NCBI RefSeq assembly: GCF_004917075.1
Contig: NZ_SSYB01000003.1
Span: 124,001-188,000 of the forward strand
Direction: 5' to 3'
Source of the DNA: Geomonas edaphica
Lineage (GTDB): Bacteria; Desulfobacterota; Desulfuromonadia; Geobacterales; Geobacteraceae
DNA: 64,000 nucleotides
The position numbers and the translations under genes were made by a program. Of this stretch, positions 1 to 8,117 are shown piece after piece (within the stretch, counting starts at the first letter, position 1; every line of letters starts with the position of its first letter). A model generated the notes under the pieces. It searched no databases and was not told where the DNA came from. It saw nothing but the letters and a program-made list of their open reading frames with translations.

Positions 1-354
1 GAGATTGGGGGCCTTGGCGGAAAGCGGTGTGTCATCCTGGATGCGCACCGAGGAGACCCCTATATCGTGCACCAAAAGTTCGCCCCGGAAGAGTCGCTCA
101 GGCTCCCAGGAAAGCTCTAAACGCTCCACCTCGACAACCATGTTCCGACGGGAGAGGCGCAGTCCTTTGACGAGGAGCCGGTCGCGAAGGCGCCCCTCCA
201 CCTGTTGCACGCTCGCCTTCCCCCCCATCCCGGCGATGGTGACCAGGGCAAAGCGCGCCCCGGAACTCGTGTAGACGAGCCAGGCCGCCCCGCCGGCTAA
301 AAGCAGGGAAAGGCCGACCGCAGGGGCCGCTATGTAGAGTGCGACGCGTTTCAA
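1..354 (-). CDS. tamB: TamB-like translocation/assembly protein, N-terminal 118 codons (truncated by window edge)
   Basis: The reading frame begins with TTG at 354, overlaps the tamA stop as TTGA, and stays open to base 1, so only the N-terminus is visible. Residues 1-30 form a short basic stretch and one hydrophobic segment (LYIAAPAVGLSLLLAGGAAW), the inner-membrane signal anchor expected of TamB. It continues into a region with VEGRLRDRLLVKGLRL and similar strands that resembles the start of the TamB/AsmA-like beta-taco. TamB spans the periplasm and works with TamA in outer-membrane protein insertion or lipid transport. Identification rests on the anchor, the strand pattern and the tamA-tamB overlap; the DUF490 C-terminus lies outside the window. 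Confidence 0.78.
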   Translation of the reverse strand, partial: MKRVALYIAAPAVGLSLLLAGGAAWLVYTSSGARFALVTIAGMGGKASVQQVEGRLRDRLLVKGLRLSRRNMVVEVERLELSWEPERLFRGELLVHDIGVSSVRIQDDTPLSAKAPNL

Positions 355-2174
355 AACTCGAACCCCACGGTGAAATGGATGCGGAAGAGACGGGAGTCGT
401 TCAAGGGCTTCGCGAAGTAAAGGTTCAGCCCCCCCACTGGCGTGTAGTAGTGCGCACCTATCCCCGCCCCCTGGTGCAGGTCCATGCGCGCGTAGTCGTT
501 GAAGGCGTTGCCGATGTCATGGAACAGGGAGACGCCCCAGTTTTTGTACAGCGCACGCTCCACCTCCATGCTCCCGACCAGGAGGTGCTTACCACCCACC
601 ACCTTGCCCGATGAGTCCTTGGGACCAAGGCTCTGGTAGGCGTAGCCGCGCACGCTCTGGTCGCCGCCGGCGAAGAAGCGGATCGAGGGGGGAAGGTCGG
701 CGAAGGGGTCGGTGAGGACGCTGTAGCCTACGTTGCCCCGGGCGTGGAAGGTGAGACGCCAGGGGAGCGGGACCAGGACGCTCCCGTTGCCGATGAACTG
801 GGCAAGGCCTACGTCGGAGCCGAAATAGGGGTGCGCCCCGCGCACATCGAAGGAGAGTCGGTAGCCTATGGTCGGGCGGATCATGTCGTTGAAGCGCTCC
901 TTGGAGAAGCGAAAGCCCGGGAGCACCAGGCGGGAGCGCGAATCCGCCGTGCCGACGGTATAAAACTCCTCTTGGAACTTCACGTAAACCGTCGCGAGTT
1001 CGCCGCGCCCGAGGCCGAAGGTGCGGTCGAGTTCCAACGAGGCGAGGCGGCTTTGGTAGGTGGAGACGTCCTCCTGCTGCAGGTTTAGCTGTATCGCGCT
1101 CGAGCTGCGATGGTCGGTCTCGTCCGGCATGGTGTAGCGGCCGGCAAAACCCTGCAGCCTCTCGGCGACGTAGATGCTGAGATCGAGGTCGTTTCCTTCG
1201 TGGGCGAGGTTCAGGTCGCGGTAGCGCACCGAGAAGCGGCCGCCGGTATCGGTGCCGTAGCCGACGCCGGGGCGCAGGGTGCGGCGCGGCGCCGCGGTGA
1301 GCCGGATGAGCACCGGCACCTTCTGACCCTTCGCCTCCTCGCGCTGCGGCGTCACCACCACCTGGCGGAAGCGCTCGGAGTTGGCGAAGTTCAACTGGGT
1401 CTCCCCGAGTTTCGCGTAGGAGAAGGGGTCTCCCTCCTTGAAGGCGACGAAGCGCTTTAAAAAGACCTGCGGATAGTCGGGGGCTCCCTCGATGCGCACG
1501 CCGTCGAAGCGGTAGCGCGCGCCGGTTTCCATGGTGAGCAGGACGCGAGCCGTGGCCAGGTCGGGGGAGATGCGGATCTCGTGGTGGGAAAAGGAGGCGT
1601 CAAGGTAACCCAGCGTCTGCGCCTGCGACTGCAGGGCTCCCTTGCCCCGCTCGTAATCGGGCTGGGACAGCACCTCGCCCCGGCGCACCGGGAAGGAGGT
1701 AACCAGATGGGCGAGCGCCTTTTCCTTGCTTCCGCTCCCCTCTAGCCTTACCTCGACCTCGGCCACGCGCACCGGCTCGCCGGGCTCCACCATCACCGCC
1801 AGGACGCTTTTCTCTTTACCCCCCCCCTGCACCGCGGCGGTCACCCGGGCGCGGTAGTAGCCGTAGGGCTGCAGCGCCACCCGCGCCTTTTCCGGCGCCT
1901 GGCGCGAAAAACGCTCGAGCCAGAGCCGGTCCACCTTCCCCTCGCGCACGAGACCGTGCGGCAGGGCAAGCGCCTGGCGCACGTTTTCCAACGCGTCCCC
2001 CTCGACGCCTGAAATCTCCACCTCGACAGGCTCAGCGGCGCGCGCGGGCGCGGCCTGGGTGAGGCTCCAGGAGAAAGCGAGGGCAAGCACGAGGTATGTG
2101 GGAAGGGGTCTCGGCATGTGACACCACGTCATAGGTCTGCGCCGGCGGCTACTGGGGCGACGGGGCGCTGACAT
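351..2174 (-). CDS. tamA: TamA-like Omp85-family outer membrane protein
   Basis: This is an Omp85/BamA superfamily protein of up to 607 residues. A signal peptide (PTYLVLALAFSWSLTQAAPARA) is followed by POTRA-like repeats over roughly residues 50-280 (strands such as RYRFDGVRIEGAPDYPQVF). A C-terminal 16-strand barrel-like region over about 300-607 contains FFAGGDQSVRGYAYQSLGP, the conserved VRGY/F loop motif of the family, and ends in phenylalanine. With TamB, encoded immediately downstream with a 4-bp overlap, it forms the TAM assembly machine. The start is uncertain: the signal peptide fits an ATG at 2117 or 2132 better than the one at 2174, but none has a clear ribosome binding site. Confidence 0.85.
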   Translation of the reverse strand: MSAPRRPSSRRRRPMTWCHMPRPLPTYLVLALAFSWSLTQAAPARAAEPVEVEISGVEGDALENVRQALALPHGLVREGKVDRLWLERFSRQAPEKARVALQPYGYYRARVTAAVQGGGKEKSVLAVMVEPGEPVRVAEVEVRLEGSGSKEKALAHLVTSFPVRRGEVLSQPDYERGKGALQSQAQTLGYLDASFSHHEIRISPDLATARVLLTMETGARYRFDGVRIEGAPDYPQVFLKRFVAFKEGDPFSYAKLGETQLNFANSERFRQVVVTPQREEAKGQKVPVLIRLTAAPRRTLRPGVGYGTDTGGRFSVRYRDLNLAHEGNDLDLSIYVAERLQGFAGRYTMPDETDHRSSSAIQLNLQQEDVSTYQSRLASLELDRTFGLGRGELATVYVKFQEEFYTVGTADSRSRLVLPGFRFSKERFNDMIRPTIGYRLSFDVRGAHPYFGSDVGLAQFIGNGSVLVPLPWRLTFHARGNVGYSVLTDPFADLPPSIRFFAGGDQSVRGYAYQSLGPKDSSGKVVGGKHLLVGSMEVERALYKNWGVSLFHDIGNAFNDYARMDLHQGAGIGAHYYTPVGGLNLYFAKPLNDSRLFRIHFTVGFEF

Positions 2175-2531
2175 AGATGGGAGGCGGCTAACCTTAGGAT
2201 TTTGGACCCATGAAGTTTACCATGTAAATCTGCGCTGTTGTCCTTGAAGACGTTTTTCCGGAAGCGCGGCTGCGACATGGGGTGAAATGAGGTGACAGCG
2301 ACGGCAAACGCTGTGACTGCCCACGGGTCTTCCCGCCGGGATAAGTACCATCACAACACGACTTATCCGCTCTTACGGCGAAGACTCGATGCTTCCGGCT
2401 CACGGAGCGCTTGGCGCTGTGAGCGTCTCACGCCACACAGTGAGATCGGCGAAAAAAGCTCTCCCAGTCCGGCGCCGCGTAACTCTGATATAATGTCAGC
2501 AGCAGGTATCAGAGCCGTCACGAGGTAGCTC
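2175..2531. other. Divergent intergenic region with strong secondary structure
   Basis: This 357-bp gap separates divergent tamA and the acetyltransferase gene. It holds four hairpin-forming inverted repeats between 2295 and 2445 (listed separately). It also has a perfect -10-like TATAAT at 2489-2494 facing the acetyltransferase, without a recognisable -35. No protein-coding frame in it looks real. Confidence 0.6.
2295..2445. other. Cluster of four inverted repeats (candidate structured RNA or palindromic element)
   Basis: Four stems are visible: ACAGCG (2295-2300) with CGCTGT (2309-2314); a long composite hairpin 2327-2385 pairing GTCTTC, GCCG and GGATAAGT with ACTTATCC, CGGC and GAAGAC; CTCAC/AGCGC (2399-2410) with GCGCT/GTGAG (2414-2423); and TCTCAC (2426-2431) with GTGAGA (2440-2445). 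I do not recognise a known riboswitch or sRNA family. None of the hairpins is followed by a T-run, so they are not intrinsic terminators. Confidence 0.5.
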
Positions 2532-3044
2532 ATGTCGCAAGAAGTCCAGCACGAAGAAGACGCCCCCCGTATCCGCGAGATGATCATCGACGATCTGGCC
2601 GAGGTGTTCCACATCGGCGAGGAGGTCTTCACCGCCGAGTACTCCCAGAGCCTCTACCGCACCTGGGACGAGTACGAAATCACCACCCTCTTCAACTCCG
2701 ACAACGAGCTCTGCATCGTCGCCGAGCACGAGGAACGCATCGTCGGCTTCGCCCTCGGGACCACGGTGAAAAAGCACAACTCCCCCTGGAAGTACGGCTA
2801 CCTGGTGTGGCTTGGCGTGCGCCGCGAACTCCAGAAGCTGCGCGTCGGGGAGCGCCTTTTCAAGGAACTGAAGAGGCGCTTCAAGGAGCAGGGGGTGCGC
2901 ATGATCATCATCGACACCTCGGCCGACAACGAAGCCGCCATCCGCTTCTTCAAAAAGCACGGCTTTGACAACGTGCAGGAGCACGTCTACATGACCCTCA
3001 ACCTCTCCAAACGTCACAAGAAAAGATCGGTGAAGAAGCTGTGA
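2532..3044 (+). CDS. GNAT family N-acetyltransferase
   Basis: The 170-residue product has the GNAT fold order: an N-terminal IREMIIDDLAEVFHIGEEVF helix region, a central strand with RIVGFALGT, an acetyl-CoA binding stretch around GVRRELQKLRVGERLFKEL (the family R/Q-x-x-G-x-G/A loop in relaxed form), and the C-terminal ADNEAAIRFFKKHGFDNVQEH motif typical of RimI-like enzymes. The basic tail (KRHKKRSVKKL) is unusual. A GAGG sequence lies 9-12 bases before the ATG. Its stop overlaps the GTG of the following peptidase gene (GTGA), so the two are translationally coupled. The substrate cannot be predicted. Confidence 0.85.
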   Translation: MSQEVQHEEDAPRIREMIIDDLAEVFHIGEEVFTAEYSQSLYRTWDEYEITTLFNSDNELCIVAEHEERIVGFALGTTVKKHNSPWKYGYLVWLGVRRELQKLRVGERLFKELKRRFKEQGVRMIIIDTSADNEAAIRFFKKHGFDNVQEHVYMTLNLSKRHKKRSVKKL

Positions 3045-4258
3045 GCGGGCGCCTAGCGGAGGTGATGGCCGCCATCGACCCGGTCCGCCTCAAAGGGACC
3101 CTCACCGACATGCTCGACGTCTACTCCCCTTCCGGCAAGGAGGAGGACGTGCAGCTCTACCTGGAGGACCTCCTCTCCCGCGCCGGCTTCACCGTGGAGC
3201 GCCAGGAGGTCGAGGAGGAGCGCTACAACCTGCGCGTGACCATGGGGGAGGACGAGCCGGAGCTCTACCTGGTGGGACATGTGGACACGGTCCCGGCCTG
3301 GGACCTGGAGGAATTCGGCGCGCGCGAAGAAGGTGACATCGTGCGCGGCCTGGGGAGCGCCGACATGAAGGGGGGGTGTGCGGCGATGCTGGAGACCTGG
3401 TTCGCCATGGCACAGGCGCTGAAACCCGCCCGCCGCCCGAGCGTCGGGCTTTTGCTGGTGGTCGGAGAGGAGGAAAACGGCGACGGTAGCACCGCCTTCC
3501 TGAAGCGCTGCCGCCCCGCCTGGGCGGTTATCGGGGAGCCGACGAGCCTCTCCGCCTGCTTCGCCCACTTCGGTTACCTCGAGGCGGGGTTCGTCACCCG
3601 GGGGGTCAGGAGCCACTCATCGCTTCCGGAGCTTGGGCACAACGCGGTGGAAAGCATGCTCAGGGTACTCCTGCACCTTGGCAAGGATCCCCTTTTCAAG
3701 CGCGGAGCATCGGAGATCGTCTACTCGGTCCGCGAGATGCACTCCTCCCAGAAAGGGTTCGTGGTGCCGGACCGCTGCGAGACCTGGATCGACCTGCACC
3801 TGCCGCCGGAGCGCGATCCCGCCTCGGTGGAACAGGGGATCCGGCGCGCCGTAGCCGGGGCGGGTCAGTTCATCCCCGGACTCGACCTCTCCGTCAGCTT
3901 CGACTTCGCCTCGGCCGGGTACAACCTCGGCACCGATAACGCCCCCGCACGCATCCTCGAAGAGGTCTACCGTACCCTCGGCCTCACCTTGCGCTTCGAC
4001 GCCTTCCGCTCTCATTCCGACGGGAATCTTTTCCACGCCGCCGGGTGCAGTCCGCTCATCCTGGGACCCGGGGCGCTGGAACTCGCGCACACCCCGGAGG
4101 AGCAGGTCCCCTTCCCCGAGGTACTGGCGGCAGCGCGCATCTACGCAGCACTTTGCCTCGGCATGGACCGGTACGCGGCGCTTAGGGTCGAGGATAGGGG
4201 AACCATCGTCGGCTTCGACAGGCAGGCCTGCTGGGCCGGGTGCAGAAGGGATCAGTAG
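3041..4258 (+). CDS. M20 family metallopeptidase / deacylase (ArgE/DapE/CPG2-like)
   Basis: A 405-residue M20 zinc hydrolase. The first metal ligand is in LVGHVDTVP, the bridging aspartate in GLGSADMKGG, the catalytic and metal-binding glutamates in VVGEEENGDGS, then the GEPTS strand, and the C-terminal ligand histidine in LGPGALELAHTPEE. The lid dimerisation domain lies at about residues 175-290. Family members remove acyl groups or cleave C-terminal residues in amino-acid metabolism (ArgE, DapE, LysK); the substrate is not evident. It starts with a GTG overlapping the acetyltransferase stop, and that pairing suggests acetyl-group turnover on a shared amine. Its 3' end overlaps the convergent cytochrome gene by 7 bp. 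Confidence 0.85.
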   Translation: MSGRLAEVMAAIDPVRLKGTLTDMLDVYSPSGKEEDVQLYLEDLLSRAGFTVERQEVEEERYNLRVTMGEDEPELYLVGHVDTVPAWDLEEFGAREEGDIVRGLGSADMKGGCAAMLETWFAMAQALKPARRPSVGLLLVVGEEENGDGSTAFLKRCRPAWAVIGEPTSLSACFAHFGYLEAGFVTRGVRSHSSLPELGHNAVESMLRVLLHLGKDPLFKRGASEIVYSVREMHSSQKGFVVPDRCETWIDLHLPPERDPASVEQGIRRAVAGAGQFIPGLDLSVSFDFASAGYNLGTDNAPARILEEVYRTLGLTLRFDAFRSHSDGNLFHAAGCSPLILGPGALELAHTPEEQVPFPEVLAAARIYAALCLGMDRYAALRVEDRGTIVGFDRQACWAGCRRDQ

Positions 4259-5100
4259 GAGTTGCTCATCCCCTTGTGGCAGCGCCTGCAGTCGTTCATG
4301 GGGAAGGCAACCAACATGTGGCAGACGCCGCAGAAGTTGCCGTAGATGTTGGTTTCCATGGTGAAGGCGGTGGTGGATTTGAGCTTGATGTTGAAGACGT
4401 CGGGGTGGCAGGAGGAGCAGTCGAGCTCGGCGTAGTGATCCTGGTGCGAGAAGCTCACGTCGCTGCGCGGCGAGGCGGTGCCGAGTTTGAGGGGTTTTTT
4501 CAGTTTCTCCGGAAAGGGGAGCGTCACCTGGCCGGCAAGCGAGTTGACCGGGCGGATGTTCCCCTCGTTGTAGGCGGTGGCCCAGTCGATGCCGTTGCCG
4601 AAACTTGCCAGCGGCATCCCTTCTGCGAACTCCGCGAAGCGCTTGTTGAGCTCCTTGGTGTTCGCCATGTGGCACCTGTTGCACTGCTGGTTCGGCCCCG
4701 CCTGGACGGTGAAGGCGGTGGTACCGTTATGACAGGCGCCGCAGAACTTGCCGCTCGTGTACAGAGCCCTCGTGATCCCGGTGTCGCCGCGCCGCATGCC
4801 GAAATTGAGCTCCATGTGGCAGACCCGACAGGTGTAGCGCGCCCGGTGCACCCAGTGGGGAAAGACCACCGGCGCCATCCCGGCCGCTTTGGCCCTGCTG
4901 CGCATGGTGACGTTGCCGTACCGTTCGAAGGGGCCGTTCGGGGGAATGGTCTGCAGGACCTTGGCGAGGTCGGCGCGGTCCATGGCCTGGGCACCCACGC
5001 GGAGGGCGAGCGCCAGGGCAAGCGCCACCGCCGCCGTAAGCATCACCCTCGTCACTATCCGCATCCCCCCCGGTTTCATCTTCCCCCCAGTCCAATGCAC
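4252..5100 (-). CDS. Six-heme c-type cytochrome with two c7-like triheme modules
   Basis: The product is exported (hydrophobic signal, about residues 14-39). It has six CXXCH heme sites at residues 91-95, 120-124, 140-144, 228-232, 257-261 and 271-275, arranged as two similar triheme blocks. Each block opens with a histidine-bearing F-x-H-x-x-H segment (VVFPHWVHRARYTC; VSFSHQDHYAELDC), as in the c7-type triheme repeats of Geobacteraceae. It should act as a periplasmic or outer-surface electron carrier. It is a paralogue of the cytochrome at 5402-6202, separated by a 98-residue secreted protein in one tight operon. The start is uncertain: ATG at 5079 has GGGGGGAAG directly before it, whereas the 5100 start has no clear ribosome binding site. 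Confidence 0.85.
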   Translation of the reverse strand: MHWTGGKMKPGGMRIVTRVMLTAAVALALALALRVGAQAMDRADLAKVLQTIPPNGPFERYGNVTMRSRAKAAGMAPVVFPHWVHRARYTCRVCHMELNFGMRRGDTGITRALYTSGKFCGACHNGTTAFTVQAGPNQQCNRCHMANTKELNKRFAEFAEGMPLASFGNGIDWATAYNEGNIRPVNSLAGQVTLPFPEKLKKPLKLGTASPRSDVSFSHQDHYAELDCSSCHPDVFNIKLKSTTAFTMETNIYGNFCGVCHMLVAFPMNDCRRCHKGMSNSY

Positions 5101-5101
5101 G

Positions 5102-5398
5102 CTACTTGGCGTCGTTTTGCTTGTACTCCAGCATGTAGGCGTAAAGGTTGCGGCAAAGTGCCAGCCGCTTCAGGTACACCTTTCTTAACGAATCCTCCTG
5201 CACCTCGATCACCTTTTGCAGCGCCTCACACTTCGCCAGGAGGTCGCGCAGTTCCTTTACCGACATGGTCATCGCCTGGTCCGTTTTCGAGCAGGTTGCC
5301 TCGAAGTCGGCACGCCAGGATTCCTCCGCCGCTGCCGGCTGCGCCAGGGCAAGGGCGAGGATGAGGGCCGCGGTCGCTTTCTTCCAGTTAGCGGTCAT
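5102..5398 (-). CDS. Small secreted alpha-helical protein, unknown function
   Basis: The 98-residue product has a clear signal peptide (KKATAALILALALAQPAAAEE, cleavage near residue 25) and a helical, heptad-like mature part rich in Leu, Glu and Lys (VKELRDLLAKCEALQKVIEV). There are three cysteines but no CXXCH motif, so it is not itself a cytochrome. It sits between two paralogous six-heme cytochrome genes, 3 bp from one and 1 bp from the other, so it is almost certainly co-translated with them. An accessory or scaffold subunit is an inference from position only. Confidence 0.7.
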   Translation of the reverse strand: MTANWKKATAALILALALAQPAAAEESWRADFEATCSKTDQAMTMSVKELRDLLAKCEALQKVIEVQEDSLRKVYLKRLALCRNLYAYMLEYKQNDAK

Positions 5399-5401
5399 GG
5401 C

Positions 5402-6202
5402 TCACCCCGCAACCGGCTTCGCATGGCAGCGTTTGCAGTCGCTCTGCGGGAAGGCGACCTTGTCGTGGCATACGCCGCAGTACTTGCCGTCGAACAGGTC
5501 GATCATGGAGTACTTGGTCGCCCCTTTCCTGATACCGACGAAGATGTCGGGGTGGCAGACCTCGCAGCCGTTCCAGACCGTGTGCTTCGCGTGGGAGAAG
5601 ATGATGTCGGGCATCCCCTCGACTTTTCCCTTGAGGGTGAAATCCTTCTGCACCTTCATGGTCCCCTTCTTCAGGGAGACCCCTTCCAGGGTGTCCACCA
5701 ATTTGATCTGCCCCGACTCTTCGGCCTTTTCCCAGTTGATGCCGTTACCGAAGGTCTCGCGCGGCATCCTGTCCTGGAAGCGGTAGAACGCCTCCTCCCG
5801 GGCCGGGTCCTTCTCCAGGGCATGGCACTTCACGCAGCGCTTGTACTCCTCGCGGTTATAGGTGGTGGTGCAAGAGGCGAAGATCTTGGTCTTGTTGAAG
5901 GTGGAGGAGCCGTTGTGGCAGGCACCGCAGAAAAACCCTTTGCCGTTGTCGGCGGCGTGGATCTGGGTGGAATTGGCGGTCATGCCGAAACCGATGTCGA
6001 CATGGCAGAGGCGGCAGGTGTAGTTCTTGCGGTGCACCCAGTGGTCGAACACCACCGGCGGCATCCCGGCCTGCTGCGAATAGTTGTTGATGGTGACGCT
6101 CCCAAAGTCCTGAGGCAGCGGCTTTTTCTTCTTCATCCCCGCGCCCCAAAGAACACCGGCGCAGCATAAAAGGATCAGGCAGGCAAGAAACAGTCTTCGC
6201 AT
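5402..6202 (-). CDS. Six-heme c-type cytochrome with two c7-like triheme modules (paralogue)
   Basis: This 266-residue exported cytochrome starts with a short signal (RRLFLACLILLCCAGVLWG; the LLCC could serve as a lipobox). Its CXXCH sites are at residues 63-67, 92-96, 123-127, 213-217, 242-246 and 256-260. The segments PPVVFDHWVHRKNYTC and DIIFSHAKHTVWNGC match the equivalent segments of the downstream paralogue, as does GNGINW. It is the first gene of the operon. A ribosome binding site (GGGGGAG) lies just upstream, and a sigma-70-like promoter lies about 65 bp before the start. A role in periplasmic or outer-membrane electron transfer is inferred from the family. Confidence 0.87.
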   Translation of the reverse strand: MRRLFLACLILLCCAGVLWGAGMKKKKPLPQDFGSVTINNYSQQAGMPPVVFDHWVHRKNYTCRLCHVDIGFGMTANSTQIHAADNGKGFFCGACHNGSSTFNKTKIFASCTTTYNREEYKRCVKCHALEKDPAREEAFYRFQDRMPRETFGNGINWEKAEESGQIKLVDTLEGVSLKKGTMKVQKDFTLKGKVEGMPDIIFSHAKHTVWNGCEVCHPDIFVGIRKGATKYSMIDLFDGKYCGVCHDKVAFPQSDCKRCHAKPVAG

Positions 6203-6266
6203 GGCACTCCCCCCAGGTCATCCCAGACAGCAGGAAGACATCATTATCATCAGCAAATGTGATCAA

Positions 6267-6295
6267 TCTATTCCAAACATTCAAATATGACAAGA
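6267..6295 (-). promoter_or_regulatory. Sigma-70-like promoter of the cytochrome trio
   Basis: On the reverse strand TTGTCA (6295-6290) and TAGATT (6272-6267) are separated by exactly 17 bp (5/6 and 4/6 matches to consensus). The expected start is near 6260, giving a leader of about 60 nt before the ATG at 6202. Confidence 0.5.
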
Positions 6296-6491
6296 CTTAT
6301 TTTTAATACCTTTTTGATGAAAGGCAACACAGGATCAGGCCACGGTCTATGCCTGTCCTCCCCGCCGCTCTGCCCTTGGGCCGCCCCCCTCTCTCTCTCA
6401 CCCGTAGCCTTGGCGAAGGTTGATGGGGCTTGCTCTTACGGTCCGGTTTACGGTAAGCTCTCGTATCATCAAAACCTCAAGGCGGTAGAAC

Positions 6492-7730
6492 GTGTATCGA
6501 GCAGTACCTTCCGTTGTGGCAGTAATCCTCGTACTGATCCTTTCCTTTCCCATACCTTCCCTGGCCACGGTGAAGACCGGAGCCGAGGTACTGAGCGAGC
6601 AGAATTTTCTCCCTCTGCAGGGGAAGCGTTTCGCCCTGGTCACCAACCAATCGGCGGTGGTAGACGGCACCCACATCATCGAGTTGATGCGGCAAAAAGG
6701 GGTGCATCCGGCACTCATCTTCACACCCGAACACGGTCTCAAGGGGAACGCCGAGGACGGCGTTAAGCTCGCCGACGACGACAGCGCGACCATCCCGGTG
6801 AAAAGCCTGTACGGCGTAACGAAGAAGCCACGCCCCGAGGACCTAAAGGGGATCGACCTCATCGTCTTCGACATCCAGGACGCTGGCGTGCGCTTTTACA
6901 CCTACATTTCCACCATGGGGCTCGCCATGGAGGCGGCGGCGCAGGCGGGCATCCCTTTCATGGTGCTCGACCGTCCGAACCCGCTGGGGGGGGACTACGT
7001 GGCGGGCTTCACACGCGACAAGATCCCCGGGAGCTTCACCTCGCTCTATCCCATTCCGCTCGCGCACGGCATGACCGTTGGCGAACTCGCTGGGATGATC
7101 AAGGGGGAAGCGATGCTGCCGGGGCTTGCCCGGCTCGAGCTCTCCGTGGTGCGCATGCAGGGGTGGGAGCGCGGCATGCGCTGGCCCGACACCACCCTCA
7201 CCTGGGTGGCTACGAGCCCCAACCTCGCCGCGCTCGAGTCGGTGCTGCTCTACCCGGGGACTGGACTCCTGGAGGGGACCGGCGCCTCGGAAGGGCGCGG
7301 CAGCAGCACACCCTTTAGGCTCGCGGGGTGGCCCGGCATCGACGCGAACGCGCTCGCACAGCGCCTGAACGAACAGCAGCTCCCGGGGGTGCGCTTCTCC
7401 CCGGTGCTGTTCACGCCGGTCCGGCTCCCCGGTATCTCCAGCGCGCCCAAGTACCGGGACCGCGAGGTGGCCGGCGTGAGCCTAAGCATCACCGATTACC
7501 GGAAGCTCCTCCCGGTCGAGACGGGTGTCGCCGTCCTGAAGGCGCTCCAGGAGGCGCTCCCGGAGAAGGCCCGCGCCGCGTTCTTCCGGGGTGGTTTTGA
7601 CGACATGGCGGGATCGGCCGAGCTGCGCAAGGCGCTCGTGGCGGGACTGTCGGCGCAACAGGTCGAGCTCCTGTGGACCCCCGGGGTGGAGGCCTTCCTG
7701 GAGCGGCGCCGCCCTTACCTGCTTTACTGA
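6492..7730 (+). CDS. namZ: DUF1343 / NamZ-type exo-beta-N-acetylmuramidase
   Basis: A 412-residue exported protein whose hydrophobic N-terminus (SVVAVILVLILSFPIPSLA) is a signal peptide or anchor. Conserved DUF1343 blocks are visible: ALVTNQSAVVDGTHIIEL, FTPEHGLKGNAEDGVK, DLIVFDIQDAGVRFYTYI, DRPNPLGGDYVAG and YPGTGLLEGTGASEGRGSS. The family contains NamZ, which removes terminal MurNAc from peptidoglycan fragments, so a cell-wall recycling role is likely. It starts with GTG and has only a weak AAGGCGG ribosome binding site. No neighbouring wall-recycling genes are present, so it appears to be a single-gene unit. Confidence 0.85.
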   Translation: MYRAVPSVVAVILVLILSFPIPSLATVKTGAEVLSEQNFLPLQGKRFALVTNQSAVVDGTHIIELMRQKGVHPALIFTPEHGLKGNAEDGVKLADDDSATIPVKSLYGVTKKPRPEDLKGIDLIVFDIQDAGVRFYTYISTMGLAMEAAAQAGIPFMVLDRPNPLGGDYVAGFTRDKIPGSFTSLYPIPLAHGMTVGELAGMIKGEAMLPGLARLELSVVRMQGWERGMRWPDTTLTWVATSPNLAALESVLLYPGTGLLEGTGASEGRGSSTPFRLAGWPGIDANALAQRLNEQQLPGVRFSPVLFTPVRLPGISSAPKYRDREVAGVSLSITDYRKLLPVETGVAVLKALQEALPEKARAAFFRGGFDDMAGSAELRKALVAGLSAQQVELLWTPGVEAFLERRRPYLLY

Positions 7731-7737
7731 GCTTGAG

Positions 7738-7776
7738 AAAAAGAAAAAAAATGGGGGTACCCGCTAGGGTACCCCC
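7738..7776 (-). terminator. Perfect 10-bp hairpin with T-tract on the reverse strand
   Basis: GGGGGTACCC (7753-7762) and GGGTACCCCC (7767-7776) form a perfect stem with a GCTA loop. The A-rich run 7738-7751 becomes a T-run only when read right to left, so this is a good intrinsic terminator for reverse transcription, although the flanking genes both read forward. On the forward strand it could act only as a stem without a U-tract after namZ. Confidence 0.6.
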
Positions 7777-8041
7777 GGTGCAACGTGGGTATCGGCCGCA
7801 CTGCGCACATTCCTTCAGGGAAGTCTGCCGGGCCGCCTTCTGGCGCCTTCTCCCCGGCGCAATGCCGGGCCTGGCGCACTTCTGTGCCCCGGCATCCATA
7901 TGCGTCAACACCTGTCGCTTATCGCCGTCCCCTTCCGCTACTTGAGCACTATTTTCGCGACACCGTCCCTGCCACTCTCAGTAAAACCTCCCTTACAGAC
8001 TCAAGCATCAGTTTTTGCGCACTTTTAACGGCAAAAAACCC

Positions 8042-8068
8042 TAAATTGCCGTTACGCCCTGCCGATAT
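8042..8068 (+). promoter_or_regulatory. Sigma-28 (FliA)-like promoter for the chemoreceptor gene
   Basis: TAAA (8042-8045), a spacer of exactly 15 bases, then GCCGATAT (8061-8068). This matches the flagellar/chemotaxis sigma factor consensus TAAA-N15-GCCGATAA at 11 of 12 positions. It lies about 50 bp before the ATG of a methyl-accepting chemotaxis protein, a standard FliA target. Confidence 0.65.
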
Positions 8069-8117
8069 GATTGGTTGAGACCGCGACAACGACGTCCAAC
8101 AACATAAGGAAAAACTC

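Larger units (their letters stand above)
7731..8117. other. Intergenic region between namZ and the chemoreceptor gene
   Basis: This 387-bp gap contains the reverse-facing terminator at 7738-7776 and the sigma-28-like promoter at 8042-8068. A pyrimidine-rich stretch with short GGCGC/GCGCC repeats (about 7830-7890) lies between them. No convincing coding frame was seen. Confidence 0.5.

Noticed and set aside
4667-4690. TGGCAC...TTGCA resembling a sigma-54 promoter
   Set aside because: The spacer is 3 rather than 5 bases, and it lies inside a cytochrome gene on the wrong strand context.
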